Notes under the pieces: generated by a model | Told to the model about the DNA's origin: nothing | The model's database searches: none | What the model saw: the letters and a program-made list of their open reading frames with translations, nothing else | Source: Pseudochryseolinea flava | Lineage (GTDB): Bacteria > Bacteroidota > Bacteroidia > Cytophagales > Cyclobacteriaceae | Length of the DNA stretch: 64,000 bases | Direction: 5' to 3' | NCBI RefSeq assembly: GCF_003286915.1 | Contig: NZ_QMFY01000006.1 | Span: 62,001-126,000 of the forward strand | Shown: in pieces, positions 45,995 to 54,546 of the stretch | Layout of the letters: each line of letters opens with the position of its first letter | How positions within the stretch are numbered: position 1 is the stretch's first letter | Program-made: the position numbers and the translations under genes

Positions 45995-48367
45995 CTACTC
46001 TGTTCGTAGCGCCTTTACTGGATTCATCAGTGCGGCTTTTGCAGATTGGTATCCTACGGTGGCCAGTACAAACACGGCGATTACGGCAAGTTCTACCAAA
46101 AAAATCCACGGTGATAAGTCGATGTGAAATACAAATTCTTCAAGCCATTGCGACATCAGATACCATCCCACCGGTGCCGCAAGGACGAATGCAATGATGA
46201 TGAGTCGCGAAAACTCTTTCCCAAAGATCCAGAGGATATGAGTCACATCGCCACCGAGTACTTTGCGTATGCCAATTTCTTTCGTTTTCTGTGTTCCCAT
46301 GAACGATACTAATCCGTAAAGTCCCATACATCCAATGAACAACGCGATACAGGAAAATACTTGTATCAGCGTCAGCATTGTTTCTTCCGTTTGATAGAAC
46401 TGCGCGGTGAGATTATCGACGAAGTCGTAGGTGTAAAGAAGATCCGGGTGAATATCCATCCATGTTTTTTCGATTGAAGCCAAAGTAGTCTTCGCTTCAT
46501 TCATACTGATTTTAATGGCCAGCGATTGATAATTTTCTCGCGACGTTGTAATAAAAATCGGACTGATGTCGGAGTGTAATGATGCGTCATGAAAATCTTT
46601 CACAACGCCAACGACAGGTCCTGTCCAACGGCCATTCACCCGAATTTCTTTGCCAAGAATTTCTTCTGGTGAAGCAACGCCAATTTTTTCAACGAATGTT
46701 TCATTGACAACAAACTCACGTACGGTATCAGCCTTCTCAATATTTCTACCCGCGATAAGATTCAATCCAAATGTTGAAATGTAATGTTCATCGCCACCAC
46801 GAAAGCTTACGCCAAAGTCTTCGGGTTCCGTACGGTTATCGTAAGTAAGTGAAGTATGCCAATGACTTTCAGATGCTGGTGCCGAAAAACATGCCGTTAC
46901 CTGTTGTACATTGGGTAACTGTGCAAGGCGATCGCGCAGCAAATTTATTTTCTCGTCAGTGGTTCCTGCTGGGATCACCACGATTGCCTCTTGTGAAAAT
47001 CCAAGATCTTTTTCTTTGAAATAGTGCATCTGGTACATCACCACAATTAGTCCAATCAACAGAACTTGCGATATCGTGAATTGCGTAGTGATGAGGATGC
47101 GACGAATGTTAAAGTTACCGGTATTGGTAAGTTTTCCTTTTAACGCCAATACGGGTTTAAAGCCAGAGAGAATCAATCCAGGATATAAACTTGATAGCAC
47201 GGTAACAATCACCATTAATAACGGGATGAAGAATAATAGTTGTGCATTGTTAAAAACTTCAAATTGAACGCGCGTCTCGAAGAGTTGGTTGACCATCGGA
47301 AGTATGGCATATGCGAACGCTAGCGCTACCGTTGTAGAGAGCACAACAATGACAGAAGTTTCTAATGTGAATTGCCAAAATAATTGAGCGCGCATGCTAC
47401 CCAGTGTCTTGCGGACGCCAACTTCCTTCGAGCGTGTAACCGCCTGTGCTGTTGCTAAGTTTATAAAGTTTAAACATGCCGTGAAGATCAAGAAGAATCC
47501 GATGATCGATAATATGACAAGCGTATTCTTTTCCATAACGCCTTGATACTTCGGGTTGAAATGGATGTCGTCAAGCGGCTGCAGTTTATAATGATGGACG
47601 TTCTTACTCGTTGGTCTGTATTTGGTAACGTAAGCGGGAAGTTTCGATTCTACCTCCGTTGGATTGATGCCTTGATGTAATTTAACGAAGGTTTGAATTT
47701 CGGATGTGATTCCTCCCCAAGCGTCATCGCGTGCATACCACTCATTGTATTTTCCGACCGTCATATACGGAAAGAATATTTCAGTCCGGAAATCGGTGTT
47801 ATCGGGAATGTCTTTTAGAATACCTGCGACAACGAAGTCAATTGTGTTTTCAAAGCGAAGCGTTTTCCCAACGGCATTTTCTTCGCCAAAATATTTTTTA
47901 GCCATCTTCTCCGTGATCACAGCATTGTTGGGCGCCGATAGAATCGTTTTTATATCGCCGGATACCAAAGGGAAATTAAAAAGATCAAAGAACGCTGGAT
48001 CTGCGAAGGAAATACTTTCTCTGAACTTACGGACATCGTTGCCCTGGTCGATGCTGACCAAAACATCTGATGTTGTGTAGAGCCTCGCGACAGCTTCACC
48101 ATAGGTGAAATCTTCTCGAAACTGTTTTCCGAAAGCAGGCGGTACACCAGGTGCGTACGTTACATCGTCGCGATGTTGTTCCGTTACGAAACGGTAAATG
48201 CGGTCGCTATTTTCATGAAAATTATCGAAGCTAAGGTGATACGTTACCAGCGAAAAAATGAGCAGCGTGCAAGTTATGCCAAGTGCCAATCCCGATACGT
48301 TGATAGCGGCATAGGACGATGATCTGCGAATACTTCTGATAGCGATTTTGAGATAGTTTTTCAGCAT
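45995..48367 (-). CDS. ABC transporter permease, MacB/FtsX type
   Basis: The 790-residue protein has the two-module structure of Bacteroidota FtsX-like permeases: N-terminal helix (LAIRS... SYAAINVSGLALGITCTLLIF), periplasmic MacB-like domain, three membrane helices (about 283-430), a second periplasmic domain (about 465-640) and three more helices at the C-terminus, with TKEIGIRKVLGG as the cytoplasmic coupling segment; SKEVGVRKTLGS is its counterpart in the first half. Such proteins extrude peptides or drive envelope processes through mechanotransmission. No ATP-binding subunit gene is adjacent, as is common for this group. It is convergent with the small lipoprotein gene. Confidence 0.92.
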   Translation of the reverse strand: MLKNYLKIAIRSIRRSSSYAAINVSGLALGITCTLLIFSLVTYHLSFDNFHENSDRIYRFVTEQHRDDVTYAPGVPPAFGKQFREDFTYGEAVARLYTTSDVLVSIDQGNDVRKFRESISFADPAFFDLFNFPLVSGDIKTILSAPNNAVITEKMAKKYFGEENAVGKTLRFENTIDFVVAGILKDIPDNTDFRTEIFFPYMTVGKYNEWYARDDAWGGITSEIQTFVKLHQGINPTEVESKLPAYVTKYRPTSKNVHHYKLQPLDDIHFNPKYQGVMEKNTLVILSIIGFFLIFTACLNFINLATAQAVTRSKEVGVRKTLGSMRAQLFWQFTLETSVIVVLSTTVALAFAYAILPMVNQLFETRVQFEVFNNAQLLFFIPLLMVIVTVLSSLYPGLILSGFKPVLALKGKLTNTGNFNIRRILITTQFTISQVLLIGLIVVMYQMHYFKEKDLGFSQEAIVVIPAGTTDEKINLLRDRLAQLPNVQQVTACFSAPASESHWHTSLTYDNRTEPEDFGVSFRGGDEHYISTFGLNLIAGRNIEKADTVREFVVNETFVEKIGVASPEEILGKEIRVNGRWTGPVVGVVKDFHDASLHSDISPIFITTSRENYQSLAIKISMNEAKTTLASIEKTWMDIHPDLLYTYDFVDNLTAQFYQTEETMLTLIQVFSCIALFIGCMGLYGLVSFMGTQKTKEIGIRKVLGGDVTHILWIFGKEFSRLIIIAFVLAAPVGWYLMSQWLEEFVFHIDLSPWIFLVELAVIAVFVLATVGYQSAKAALMNPVKALRTE

Positions 48368-48528
48368 AAGCTCTGAATATTACGTCTAAGTTCGTCGGCT
48401 TATATGACAGAATCGTGCCATTCACAAAACACCACTCAATTAGCTGGATTTAGCATGTCGCATGTTCGAATTAAGTCAATGGTGTCCGATCTTGGGCAAT
48501 TGTATTCATATTTTTATTAGCTTATTGC

Positions 48529-49014
48529 ATGGAAGAAATTGAATTTCGCGTGGCTGGTAATGACTCAGATTTCAGTGAGGCTAGGAGTTTATTCAGGGCA
48601 TATGCCGACTCGCTTTCGTTTACGCTGTCGTATCAGAATTTTGAAGCAGAGTTAGCGACCTTGTCTCGTCAGTACGCTCATCCGGAGGGCGCTATGATCC
48701 TTTCGGTATATCAAAATCAAGCTATGGGATGTGTCGGTATCCGCCGGGTTTCAGAAGAGGTGGCCGAGCTTAAGCGCTTGTTTGTAAAAACGGAATTTAG
48801 AAAACATCGAGTCGGAAAACAGTTGCTGGAGAAAGCCATTGAACAAGCTGGTGTACTGGGTTATCGTTTTGTGCGACTCGATACTGTACCCGGACAAGAA
48901 AAAGCGCAACAACTTTATCGCGATGCTGGATTCTATACCATCGATGCTTACCGGTTTAGTCCAATAGCCGGGACAATTTATATGGAGAAGAAGCTAGATG
49001 TTCCCGCAATATAA
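48529..49014 (+). CDS. GNAT-family N-acetyltransferase
   Basis: The 161-residue single-domain protein shows the acetyl-CoA binding pattern ELKRLFVKTEFRKHRVGKQLLEKAIEQA (RxxRVG pyrophosphate loop) and the C-terminal strand-helix VPGQEKAQQLYRDAGFYTI. The substrate (amine, amino acid or protein) is not predictable. It starts 161 bases from the divergent ABC permease gene and is convergent with the HxlR regulator, 6 bases from its stop. Confidence 0.9.
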   Translation: MEEIEFRVAGNDSDFSEARSLFRAYADSLSFTLSYQNFEAELATLSRQYAHPEGAMILSVYQNQAMGCVGIRRVSEEVAELKRLFVKTEFRKHRVGKQLLEKAIEQAGVLGYRFVRLDTVPGQEKAQQLYRDAGFYTIDAYRFSPIAGTIYMEKKLDVPAI

Positions 49015-49020
49015 TTATGA

Positions 49021-49389
49021 TTAGTTTGATTTTTCTTTTACGACTTCTTTATGCCGATTCCCCCATGTGCTGAGATGCGCGAATATCGGGATGAGTTCTT
49101 TTGCAATGTCTGTAAGTTCATATTCTACACGCGGCGGTACTTCTGCGTATACGGTGCGTGAAATCAAATTGTCTTGTTCAAGTCCTTTGCGTTGGAGTGC
49201 AAGCATGCGTTCTGTAGTGTGTGGGAATTCTTTTTTAAGTGCACTATACCGAAGGGTTTTACCATCGAGTTTGCTCAGAATCTGAAGTTTCCAACGTCCT
49301 CCAATCTTCGCGATTACATACGTAAGATCGCATTCGTTGATGCATTTCTCGTTGCGGGAGTAGGTCGTGTCTTTTTTTTGAGTAGCCAT
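49021..49389 (-). CDS. HxlR-family winged-helix transcriptional regulator
   Basis: The 122-residue protein is a winged helix with the HxlR features IAKIGGRWKLQILSKL, LRYSALKKEFPHTTERMLALQ and VPPRVEYELTDIAKEL. Cys16 and Cys20 lie near the N-terminus, the place where redox- or aldehyde-sensing members keep their reactive Cys (the family typically has CP). It is divergent from the SDR gene at 49485, with 95 bases between them, so it probably controls both promoters. Confidence 0.92.
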   Translation of the reverse strand: MATQKKDTTYSRNEKCINECDLTYVIAKIGGRWKLQILSKLDGKTLRYSALKKEFPHTTERMLALQRKGLEQDNLISRTVYAEVPPRVEYELTDIAKELIPIFAHLSTWGNRHKEVVKEKSN

Positions 49390-49484
49390 TACTTACATGT
49401 TTGTGCGTATCCTACAATGAATTGTTGATGTCTTTACGAATAGATCGCCCGACTAGTTTTGCGTTCAATAAAAAAATAAAATTT

Positions 49485-50237
49485 ATGGATCTGTATTTAA
49501 AAGGAAAGACAGCTATCGTGACAGGTGCAAGCCAAGGCATTGGAAAAGCAATCACGCTGGAACTTTCGCGCGAGGGGGTACAAGTTTTCGCTGTTGCGCG
49601 AAACGAAAATTTATTAGCACAACTTGAACTGCAAGCAGTGGAGCAGGGTGGTGTTAAGCCCGTTGTTTTTGTGAAAGATTTCACAGCACCGGAAGCTCCA
49701 AAAGAAATTTCAATCGCTGCTAAAAGTGCACTGGGGCACGTTGATATATTGGTTAATAATGCGGGGAGAAGCCGCGCTTTAGATGTGGTGGGTTCGGAGG
49801 AAGAATGGGAAGCGGCAATGACGCTAGATTTTTGTCGTCATCGCCAACTCACGCAGCAATTGATCCCAGATTTTATCGCGCGTCATCAAGGTGCGATATT
49901 AAATATTACGAGTACGTATGAGTTAAGGTCTATCAATGCGTCAGCTGTGGCAAAGGCGAGTGTGGTGATGTGGGCGAAGCAGCTCGCGGGACAATTGGGG
50001 CAATATGGTATCCGTGTGAATTGTTTACAGCCCGGCCTCATTGAAACGGCCAACATTCGTCGCGTTTTCACGAAAGAAGATCAGAAAGTATTTGCTGCAC
50101 GAGAAATCCCACTCGGTGAATTTGGTCATCCTGAAGATATGGCAAACATGGCTGTGTTTCTTGTTTCTGATCGCGCTCGCTACATAACGGGTAGCGTATC
50201 CGTTGTGGACGGTGGATGGCGACACCATGCGTTTTGA
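49485..50237 (+). CDS. SDR-family protein with Ser in place of the catalytic Tyr
   Basis: The 250-residue protein (ATG at 49485; the frame extends 28 codons to 49401 but MDLYLKGKTAIVTGASQGIG is a canonical N-terminus) has the cofactor motif TGASQGIGK, NNAGRS, and the C-terminal pattern YITGSVSVVDGGW. At the active site, where the family has Tyr-x-x-x-Lys, it has Ser153-Ala-Val-Ala-Lys157; a Ser (ITST) is still present before it. Tyr is therefore missing from the catalytic position, although Lys is kept. It may have altered chemistry or a non-enzymatic role. Divergent HxlR regulator; PadR gene 75 bases downstream. Confidence 0.88.
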   Translation: MDLYLKGKTAIVTGASQGIGKAITLELSREGVQVFAVARNENLLAQLELQAVEQGGVKPVVFVKDFTAPEAPKEISIAAKSALGHVDILVNNAGRSRALDVVGSEEEWEAAMTLDFCRHRQLTQQLIPDFIARHQGAILNITSTYELRSINASAVAKASVVMWAKQLAGQLGQYGIRVNCLQPGLIETANIRRVFTKEDQKVFAAREIPLGEFGHPEDMANMAVFLVSDRARYITGSVSVVDGGWRHHAF

Positions 50238-50281
50238 ACGCATCATCACGCAGCTGTCGTTTTTTGTTTTATTATCTAAAT

Positions 50282-50312
50282 CTTATATATTTAAGAAAAT
50301 TATATATATAAG
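50282..50312 (+). promoter_or_regulatory. Inverted repeat abutting the PadR start codon, probable autoregulatory operator
   Basis: CTTATATAT at 50282-50290 and its exact complement ATATATAAG at 50304-50312 flank a 13-base AT-rich centre. The right arm ends at the base before the ATG of the PadR gene. PadR proteins typically bind AT-rich dyads and repress their own gene, so this is a likely operator that also covers the ribosome landing site. Confidence 0.6.
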
Positions 50313-50666
50313 ATGCTTTCCAAGGAATTTATTCGAGGTACAATTCGTACGATCATTCTGAAACTCCTGGCACAAAACAAGCAGATGTATGGTTATGAAA
50401 TCACCCAACATGTTGCCCAGTTGTCGAAGAACGAGATTGTACTATCCTACGGTGCGCTGTATCCTGTGCTGCACAAATTAGAATCTGAAGGTTTGTTGGT
50501 CACGACGACGGAAGTTGTGGATAACCGCGCACGGAAGTATTATGCGCTTACGTCTGAAGGTAAGAAAGTAGCCAAAGCAAAGGTGTCTGAACTTCAAGAA
50601 TTCAATAAGATACTGACGTCTATTTTGAACGATTCGAAATTGAGTCTCAAAACATCGGCTGCATGA
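50313..50666 (+). CDS. PadR-family transcriptional regulator
   Basis: The 117-residue winged-helix protein has the PadR core (LLAQNKQMYGYEITQHV, LSYGALYPVLHKLESEGLL, ARKYYALTSEGKK) and a short C-terminal helix for dimerisation. It would repress the operon that follows. The stop (TGA at 50664) overlaps the ATG of the next gene at 50663, giving translational coupling. Confidence 0.93.
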   Translation: MLSKEFIRGTIRTIILKLLAQNKQMYGYEITQHVAQLSKNEIVLSYGALYPVLHKLESEGLLVTTTEVVDNRARKYYALTSEGKKVAKAKVSELQEFNKILTSILNDSKLSLKTSAA

Positions 50667-51835
50667 TAAGTGATGGGCAACGCGAAGTTATTCGACAGTT
50701 TCTCGAAAGGAAAGGCATGACATTTAAGCCACTTCAAGCGGAGATGATTGATCATATCAGCTGTGATGTCGAAGATCGCATGGCGACGGGCATATCATTT
50801 GAAGATGCGCTGGAAAGTGCGCTACTTGATCTGCCTGAGGATCATTTTGAAGACATCCAACAAGAAACGCTTGAGGTCATCGATAAGCGCGCGTCCATGA
50901 GCAAATGGATAACATACGCGGTCCTGCTTATGCTGCCTTTAAGCGTTGTATTCAAGATCTTTCATTTGCAGTTTGCTACTGAGATACTGTTGCTCTCGTT
51001 TGTACTACTCGGGCTGTCGCTTCTTCAAAGCTCTTTGCATGGCATGTATCTACACCGCAAAAAACGCGGCGTGTTCCGGGTGTTGTTATTTGTATTAAGT
51101 GCCGTTATTCTCATTGCTGGTTATGGATTTAAAATTAGTCACTTAGCAGGTGCTGAGATTCTAATCCTAGGTTCCATCGTGATGGTGCTAGTTTCGATTG
51201 TTGTCAATACGTTTCATGCTCACCGTGCGAATAGAGCGAGAGAAAATTTAATGACTTTTCTTCATGAGAAATACTCACCTGGAATCGATCGGTTTTTGTT
51301 GCTTTTACTAATACCCATCGCCATCGGGAAAGTGTTGCAGGCGTTAGGATATGTTCAGCATGGAATCGTGGACCCGTTGGCGTTGATCGTCATATTTGGT
51401 GGCGGTATTCAGCTCATTGCTTTGTCTTGGCGTGCCGTTGAGAAACAGATTTTACTTCCCATTTATCAGGTAGTTATCGCACAAATATTTTCCGCAGCAT
51501 GTTTAGCCATGGTGTTCCTAGGAGAAATTGTTCGGATGGATGTTCGAATAGCATTGATTGTATTCTACACGATAGTGTCAGCATGGCTAGCACTGAAGGT
51601 TGATCAAACAAATTCAATCATTCCAACGGCCTTCGCGTGCTTCGTTTCGCTTATATTTTCTGTGTGGGGCCTCTGCAGATTGGATTTTGTCTCAGGGCAT
51701 GCCAAAACTATAATATTTAATATTCCAATCGCGGTGATGCTATTGATAGGAATTTTATTGTGCAGGAAATACGAGGCCACGCGGACATACTTGATTGTAT
51801 CTGCAGCGGGATATATGATCGAATATTTTAAATAG
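50663..51835 (+). CDS. PadR-linked polytopic membrane protein
   Basis: The 390-residue protein has a soluble N-terminal helical segment of about 80 residues (PLQAEMIDHISCDVEDRMATGISFEDALESAL), similar to the head of PadR-associated DUF1700/permease-type membrane proteins, and then about ten hydrophobic helices. I know no catalytic motif in it. Its start overlaps the PadR stop, and the hydrolase-fusion gene starts 23 bases later. The N-terminal segment is plausibly the part that would interact with the regulator or a partner; this is inference. Confidence 0.7.
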   Translation: MISDGQREVIRQFLERKGMTFKPLQAEMIDHISCDVEDRMATGISFEDALESALLDLPEDHFEDIQQETLEVIDKRASMSKWITYAVLLMLPLSVVFKIFHLQFATEILLLSFVLLGLSLLQSSLHGMYLHRKKRGVFRVLLFVLSAVILIAGYGFKISHLAGAEILILGSIVMVLVSIVVNTFHAHRANRARENLMTFLHEKYSPGIDRFLLLLLIPIAIGKVLQALGYVQHGIVDPLALIVIFGGGIQLIALSWRAVEKQILLPIYQVVIAQIFSAACLAMVFLGEIVRMDVRIALIVFYTIVSAWLALKVDQTNSIIPTAFACFVSLIFSVWGLCRLDFVSGHAKTIIFNIPIAVMLLIGILLCRKYEATRTYLIVSAAGYMIEYFK

Positions 51836-51858
51836 CAAATCTCCAACCCCAATTGTTT

Positions 51859-53649
51859 ATGAAAAAGTTAGCAGTTATTAATGTAGCGCTGGTGGTCTAT
51901 TTTCTCGGTTTGATATGTACGGTACTTGTGAGCTATGGCATCGGCGCGGTTTTTGTACTCAGCGGAGGCGCGATTCTCTTGGGATGTTATACGGTATTTT
52001 TATTTGAACAGCGAAAGAATTTTTTAAGTTTTCCTGTGGCGGCCGCTACTATTGGCATTGTGATGGTCGCGATTCTTTTTATGCTTGGGTTCAGCCTCGC
52101 GATAGATAAAAGTTTGTTGGCTGTGTCGCTGTTTAATCAAATATATATTGTCATAGGATTTTTATTGCTCGGACTTTTTATCTTCTTCAACGTGTCAGCC
52201 CTCCAGAACGACACCGATCGTACACATCAAAATGTTGTCGGTACTGTAATTGGTATCGCGAGTTTTGTCAGCTTTCTCGGTTTTCTTGGTGTAGCACGAA
52301 TATTACCAGGAACGGTACAATTTATCTATTACAGTTTTGTCTTGCTCGTTTTCTTTTATGCAGGATACTTTTTATGGGCAGTGTTTCGCAAGGGTTTGCC
52401 GAATAAACAACAATCGATTTTTGCGCTATTATTGTCACTCGTGATGTTGCTCTTTTGGATTGTAAGGTGGCAGATGCCAGATCTCGTGCAGCCTGGCCTA
52501 TATCGCGTTATCCTGCACTTAGGTTTTGTGAGCATGATTGTGCTGCCATCGGCGATCATATTGCTAAAGAAAAACCATGTGTTGATCATTTTCATACTCT
52601 ATTCGGTTTCTTTGGATTTCTATTTCCTCGCTTTTGACCGTGACTTTAAATTCTTCGTCAATACAGGCGGTCATGATTGCGTTGGTGAGGTTGTGCCTCC
52701 GGATCCATTAGTTACAGATCCGGGTGTTCCATTGAGCGAATTGTTTGCTCCCGTTACACAAATGGAAATTGATACGATTAGACACGCGTGGCATAACAAA
52801 AACTTTAGCCCGAAGAATATTCAAATCGAATTTCAGCAACGTGAACCTAACGGCGATACGCTGTACGTGGTCTCACATATCGTAGAAAGTAAGAGACACT
52901 ATGGCTTGATTCGAATACCCGCGGGTCTTGATATCACTTCGGCGCCGATTTTAATGGCATTGCACGGTGGTGGTGTGGAAACGGACGTACTTGAGCCGGA
53001 ATATTTAAAGCGTATTGCGAGTACAGCTTGTCGCGATGTCTTGAATAAATACATTGTTATCGCACCGTCTTTTCGTGGCGAAATTGTGAAAGGAAGGGAG
53101 TTTTGCTTTCGGTCGGAAGGTAACACTAGCGACGTGTGGCAGGGCCCGGCAGAAGATGCGATTTCATTTTTGGAGGTCGTGAAAACATTATATCATAAAA
53201 GTACGGATACAAAAGTGCTCGTCATGGGAATTAGTAGAGGTGCAACGGTTGGGCTATTGATCGGTGGCCTTACTGAAAAGGTGGACCATGTCATTGCAAT
53301 ATCAACGCATACGGATTTTTTGCAGGCGGACGTATTTTCGAAAGAGCGTGTTGGGAAAGATTTTGCGCGGATATTTTTTACTCCCCAAGCGTCACCAGCA
53401 ATCATCAGGAAAAGAATGCTAAACAGCTCGCCCTATTATTTTGCTGAGTATGTACCATCATTCGAGATTCATCAAGGCACGGAAGACCTATTGACAACGG
53501 TTGATCATGTTCGGAGACTTGAGCAAAAGCTACAACAACTTCACCGCCCCGACGCTACATTTAAAATCTACTACTATGAAGGAAAGGGACATGGTGCCGA
53601 TGATGACGAGATTGTTTGTCAGCGTATTCGAATGTTTGCCAACCCTTAA
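51859..53649 (+). CDS. Membrane protein fused to a serine hydrolase (alpha/beta hydrolase, S9-like)
   Basis: The 596-residue protein (ATG at 51859; the frame reaches a TTG two codons upstream) has eight or nine membrane helices in residues 1-260 and then a soluble C-terminal alpha/beta hydrolase. The nucleophile is Ser459 in GISRG, the acid is probably Asp543 (QGTEDLL) and the His is His578 (GKGHGADD). IPAGLDITSAPILMALHGGG marks the oxyanion-hole strand. Membrane topology would put the hydrolase on one fixed side of the inner membrane. It is the third gene of the PadR operon, 23 bases after the membrane protein. The substrate is unknown. Confidence 0.8.
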   Translation: MKKLAVINVALVVYFLGLICTVLVSYGIGAVFVLSGGAILLGCYTVFLFEQRKNFLSFPVAAATIGIVMVAILFMLGFSLAIDKSLLAVSLFNQIYIVIGFLLLGLFIFFNVSALQNDTDRTHQNVVGTVIGIASFVSFLGFLGVARILPGTVQFIYYSFVLLVFFYAGYFLWAVFRKGLPNKQQSIFALLLSLVMLLFWIVRWQMPDLVQPGLYRVILHLGFVSMIVLPSAIILLKKNHVLIIFILYSVSLDFYFLAFDRDFKFFVNTGGHDCVGEVVPPDPLVTDPGVPLSELFAPVTQMEIDTIRHAWHNKNFSPKNIQIEFQQREPNGDTLYVVSHIVESKRHYGLIRIPAGLDITSAPILMALHGGGVETDVLEPEYLKRIASTACRDVLNKYIVIAPSFRGEIVKGREFCFRSEGNTSDVWQGPAEDAISFLEVVKTLYHKSTDTKVLVMGISRGATVGLLIGGLTEKVDHVIAISTHTDFLQADVFSKERVGKDFARIFFTPQASPAIIRKRMLNSSPYYFAEYVPSFEIHQGTEDLLTTVDHVRRLEQKLQQLHRPDATFKIYYYEGKGHGADDDEIVCQRIRMFANP

Positions 53650-53682
53650 AAAAAATAAAGCCTTCTCTTTATGTAGAAGGCT
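53648..53682 (-). terminator. Terminator of the 53711 gene (minus strand)
   Basis: A perfect 8-bp stem AGCCTTCT/AGAAGGCT (53659-53666 with 53675-53682) is followed on the minus strand by a T-rich tract (complement of 53648-53658). It lies in the 61-base gap between two converging genes and probably ends both. Confidence 0.8.
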
Positions 53683-53710
53683 CATGATATCGGCAATTAT
53701 TGGTCAATGA

Positions 53711-54064
53711 TTAATCGGCGTTGCTAGCTTGTACTAATCCTTTTATGAATTGAATTGCGCCCACGATGATTGCACCGTAAAACAGTACTTGTCCATTCGT
53801 AGCCATTGTTGCAATAATTCCGCCAACACAAATCAGTCCGCCAATAACCATACTGCTTGTCCCTGAACCAGCGTTTGCTTGTGCTTCAGCGCGTTCCTGT
53901 GGTGATTCGAGTCTGTAGATGTTCATCAACGCATTGGTGATGTAAGCATCATCGAGACCTTTTTGTTTGAGAACAGATCGAATCTCAGGTTCGAATTTTC
54001 CTTGGTTTTTCATCGCGATCGCTTCGCGGTAGATGTCCAGTTCTTGTTCTTTTGTCATCTGCAT
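53711..54064 (-). CDS. Small membrane protein of unknown function
   Basis: The 117-residue protein has a charged N-terminal half with a helix-rich region (EAIAMKNQGKFEPEIRSVLKQKG) and two membrane helices near the end (SSMVIGGLICVGGIIATMA and VLFYGAIIVGAIQFIKGLV). It may be a small inner-membrane regulator; I recognise no family. The initiator is MQMTKE at 54064, with a second ATG two codons later. A terminator lies 28 bases past its stop. Confidence 0.6.
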   Translation of the reverse strand: MQMTKEQELDIYREAIAMKNQGKFEPEIRSVLKQKGLDDAYITNALMNIYRLESPQERAEAQANAGSGTSSMVIGGLICVGGIIATMATNGQVLFYGAIIVGAIQFIKGLVQASNAD

Positions 54065-54484
54065 AAAATTGGGGGTATGTCAAAAAATAATAACGTGCTA
54101 TCTTATGAAATTCCAGATGAGTGTTTGATCAGTCTATTTCCCTGGTAACGTTGGTGAAAAAAAGAAGATCAGGTCAAGGAATTTTATCGAAGATAATTCA
54201 ATGCTAATAATAGGGCAACGTGGAGGGTTTCTTCAATGTATTTCGGTATGTAAGCGCACGTATGTTTCGGAAGCAACTTTGCGCACTTTCTTGATCATGT
54301 TCGGGCGCGGGTAGGCGATTGGTTACCGTTTTGGTCAACAAATACCGACTTGTGGATGCCGGATGTGGGATTGCTCAACGGTAGTAAGAAATAATAGCAA
54401 ATGTGGTTTGATCTTATATTGTACCATTTGTTGTCTTTTTTTAAGCGTGTAAATAGACTTCGCACTGATACTATGCGGTGAAGA
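54065..54484. other. Intergenic stretch upstream of the 53711 gene
   Basis: I see no gene or RNA here. The single long frame on the minus strand has no protein-like pattern. The promoter of the 53711 gene should lie at the left end. Confidence 0.4.
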
Positions 54485-54516
54485 AAGGCCGATAATCGTG
54501 TCCGATCACCGACCTT
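54485..54516 (-). terminator. Hairpin terminator of rsgA
   Basis: On the minus strand a 12-bp stem with three G-U pairs (54505-54516 with 54485-54496) closes an 8-base loop, 30 bases after the rsgA stop. The tail on that strand is TCTT, a weak T run, so termination is probable but not certain. Confidence 0.55.
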
Positions 54517-54546
54517 TTTGTAGAAGCACGTTGTCGCGTGTTGCAA

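Noticed and set aside
49401-49484. 28-codon N-terminal extension of the second SDR
   Set aside because: It precedes the normal SDR beginning and would overlap the divergent HxlR promoter.
54295-54546. 83-residue minus-strand frame beside rsgA
   Set aside because: Composition is not protein-like, and it covers the hairpin I assign to rsgA termination.
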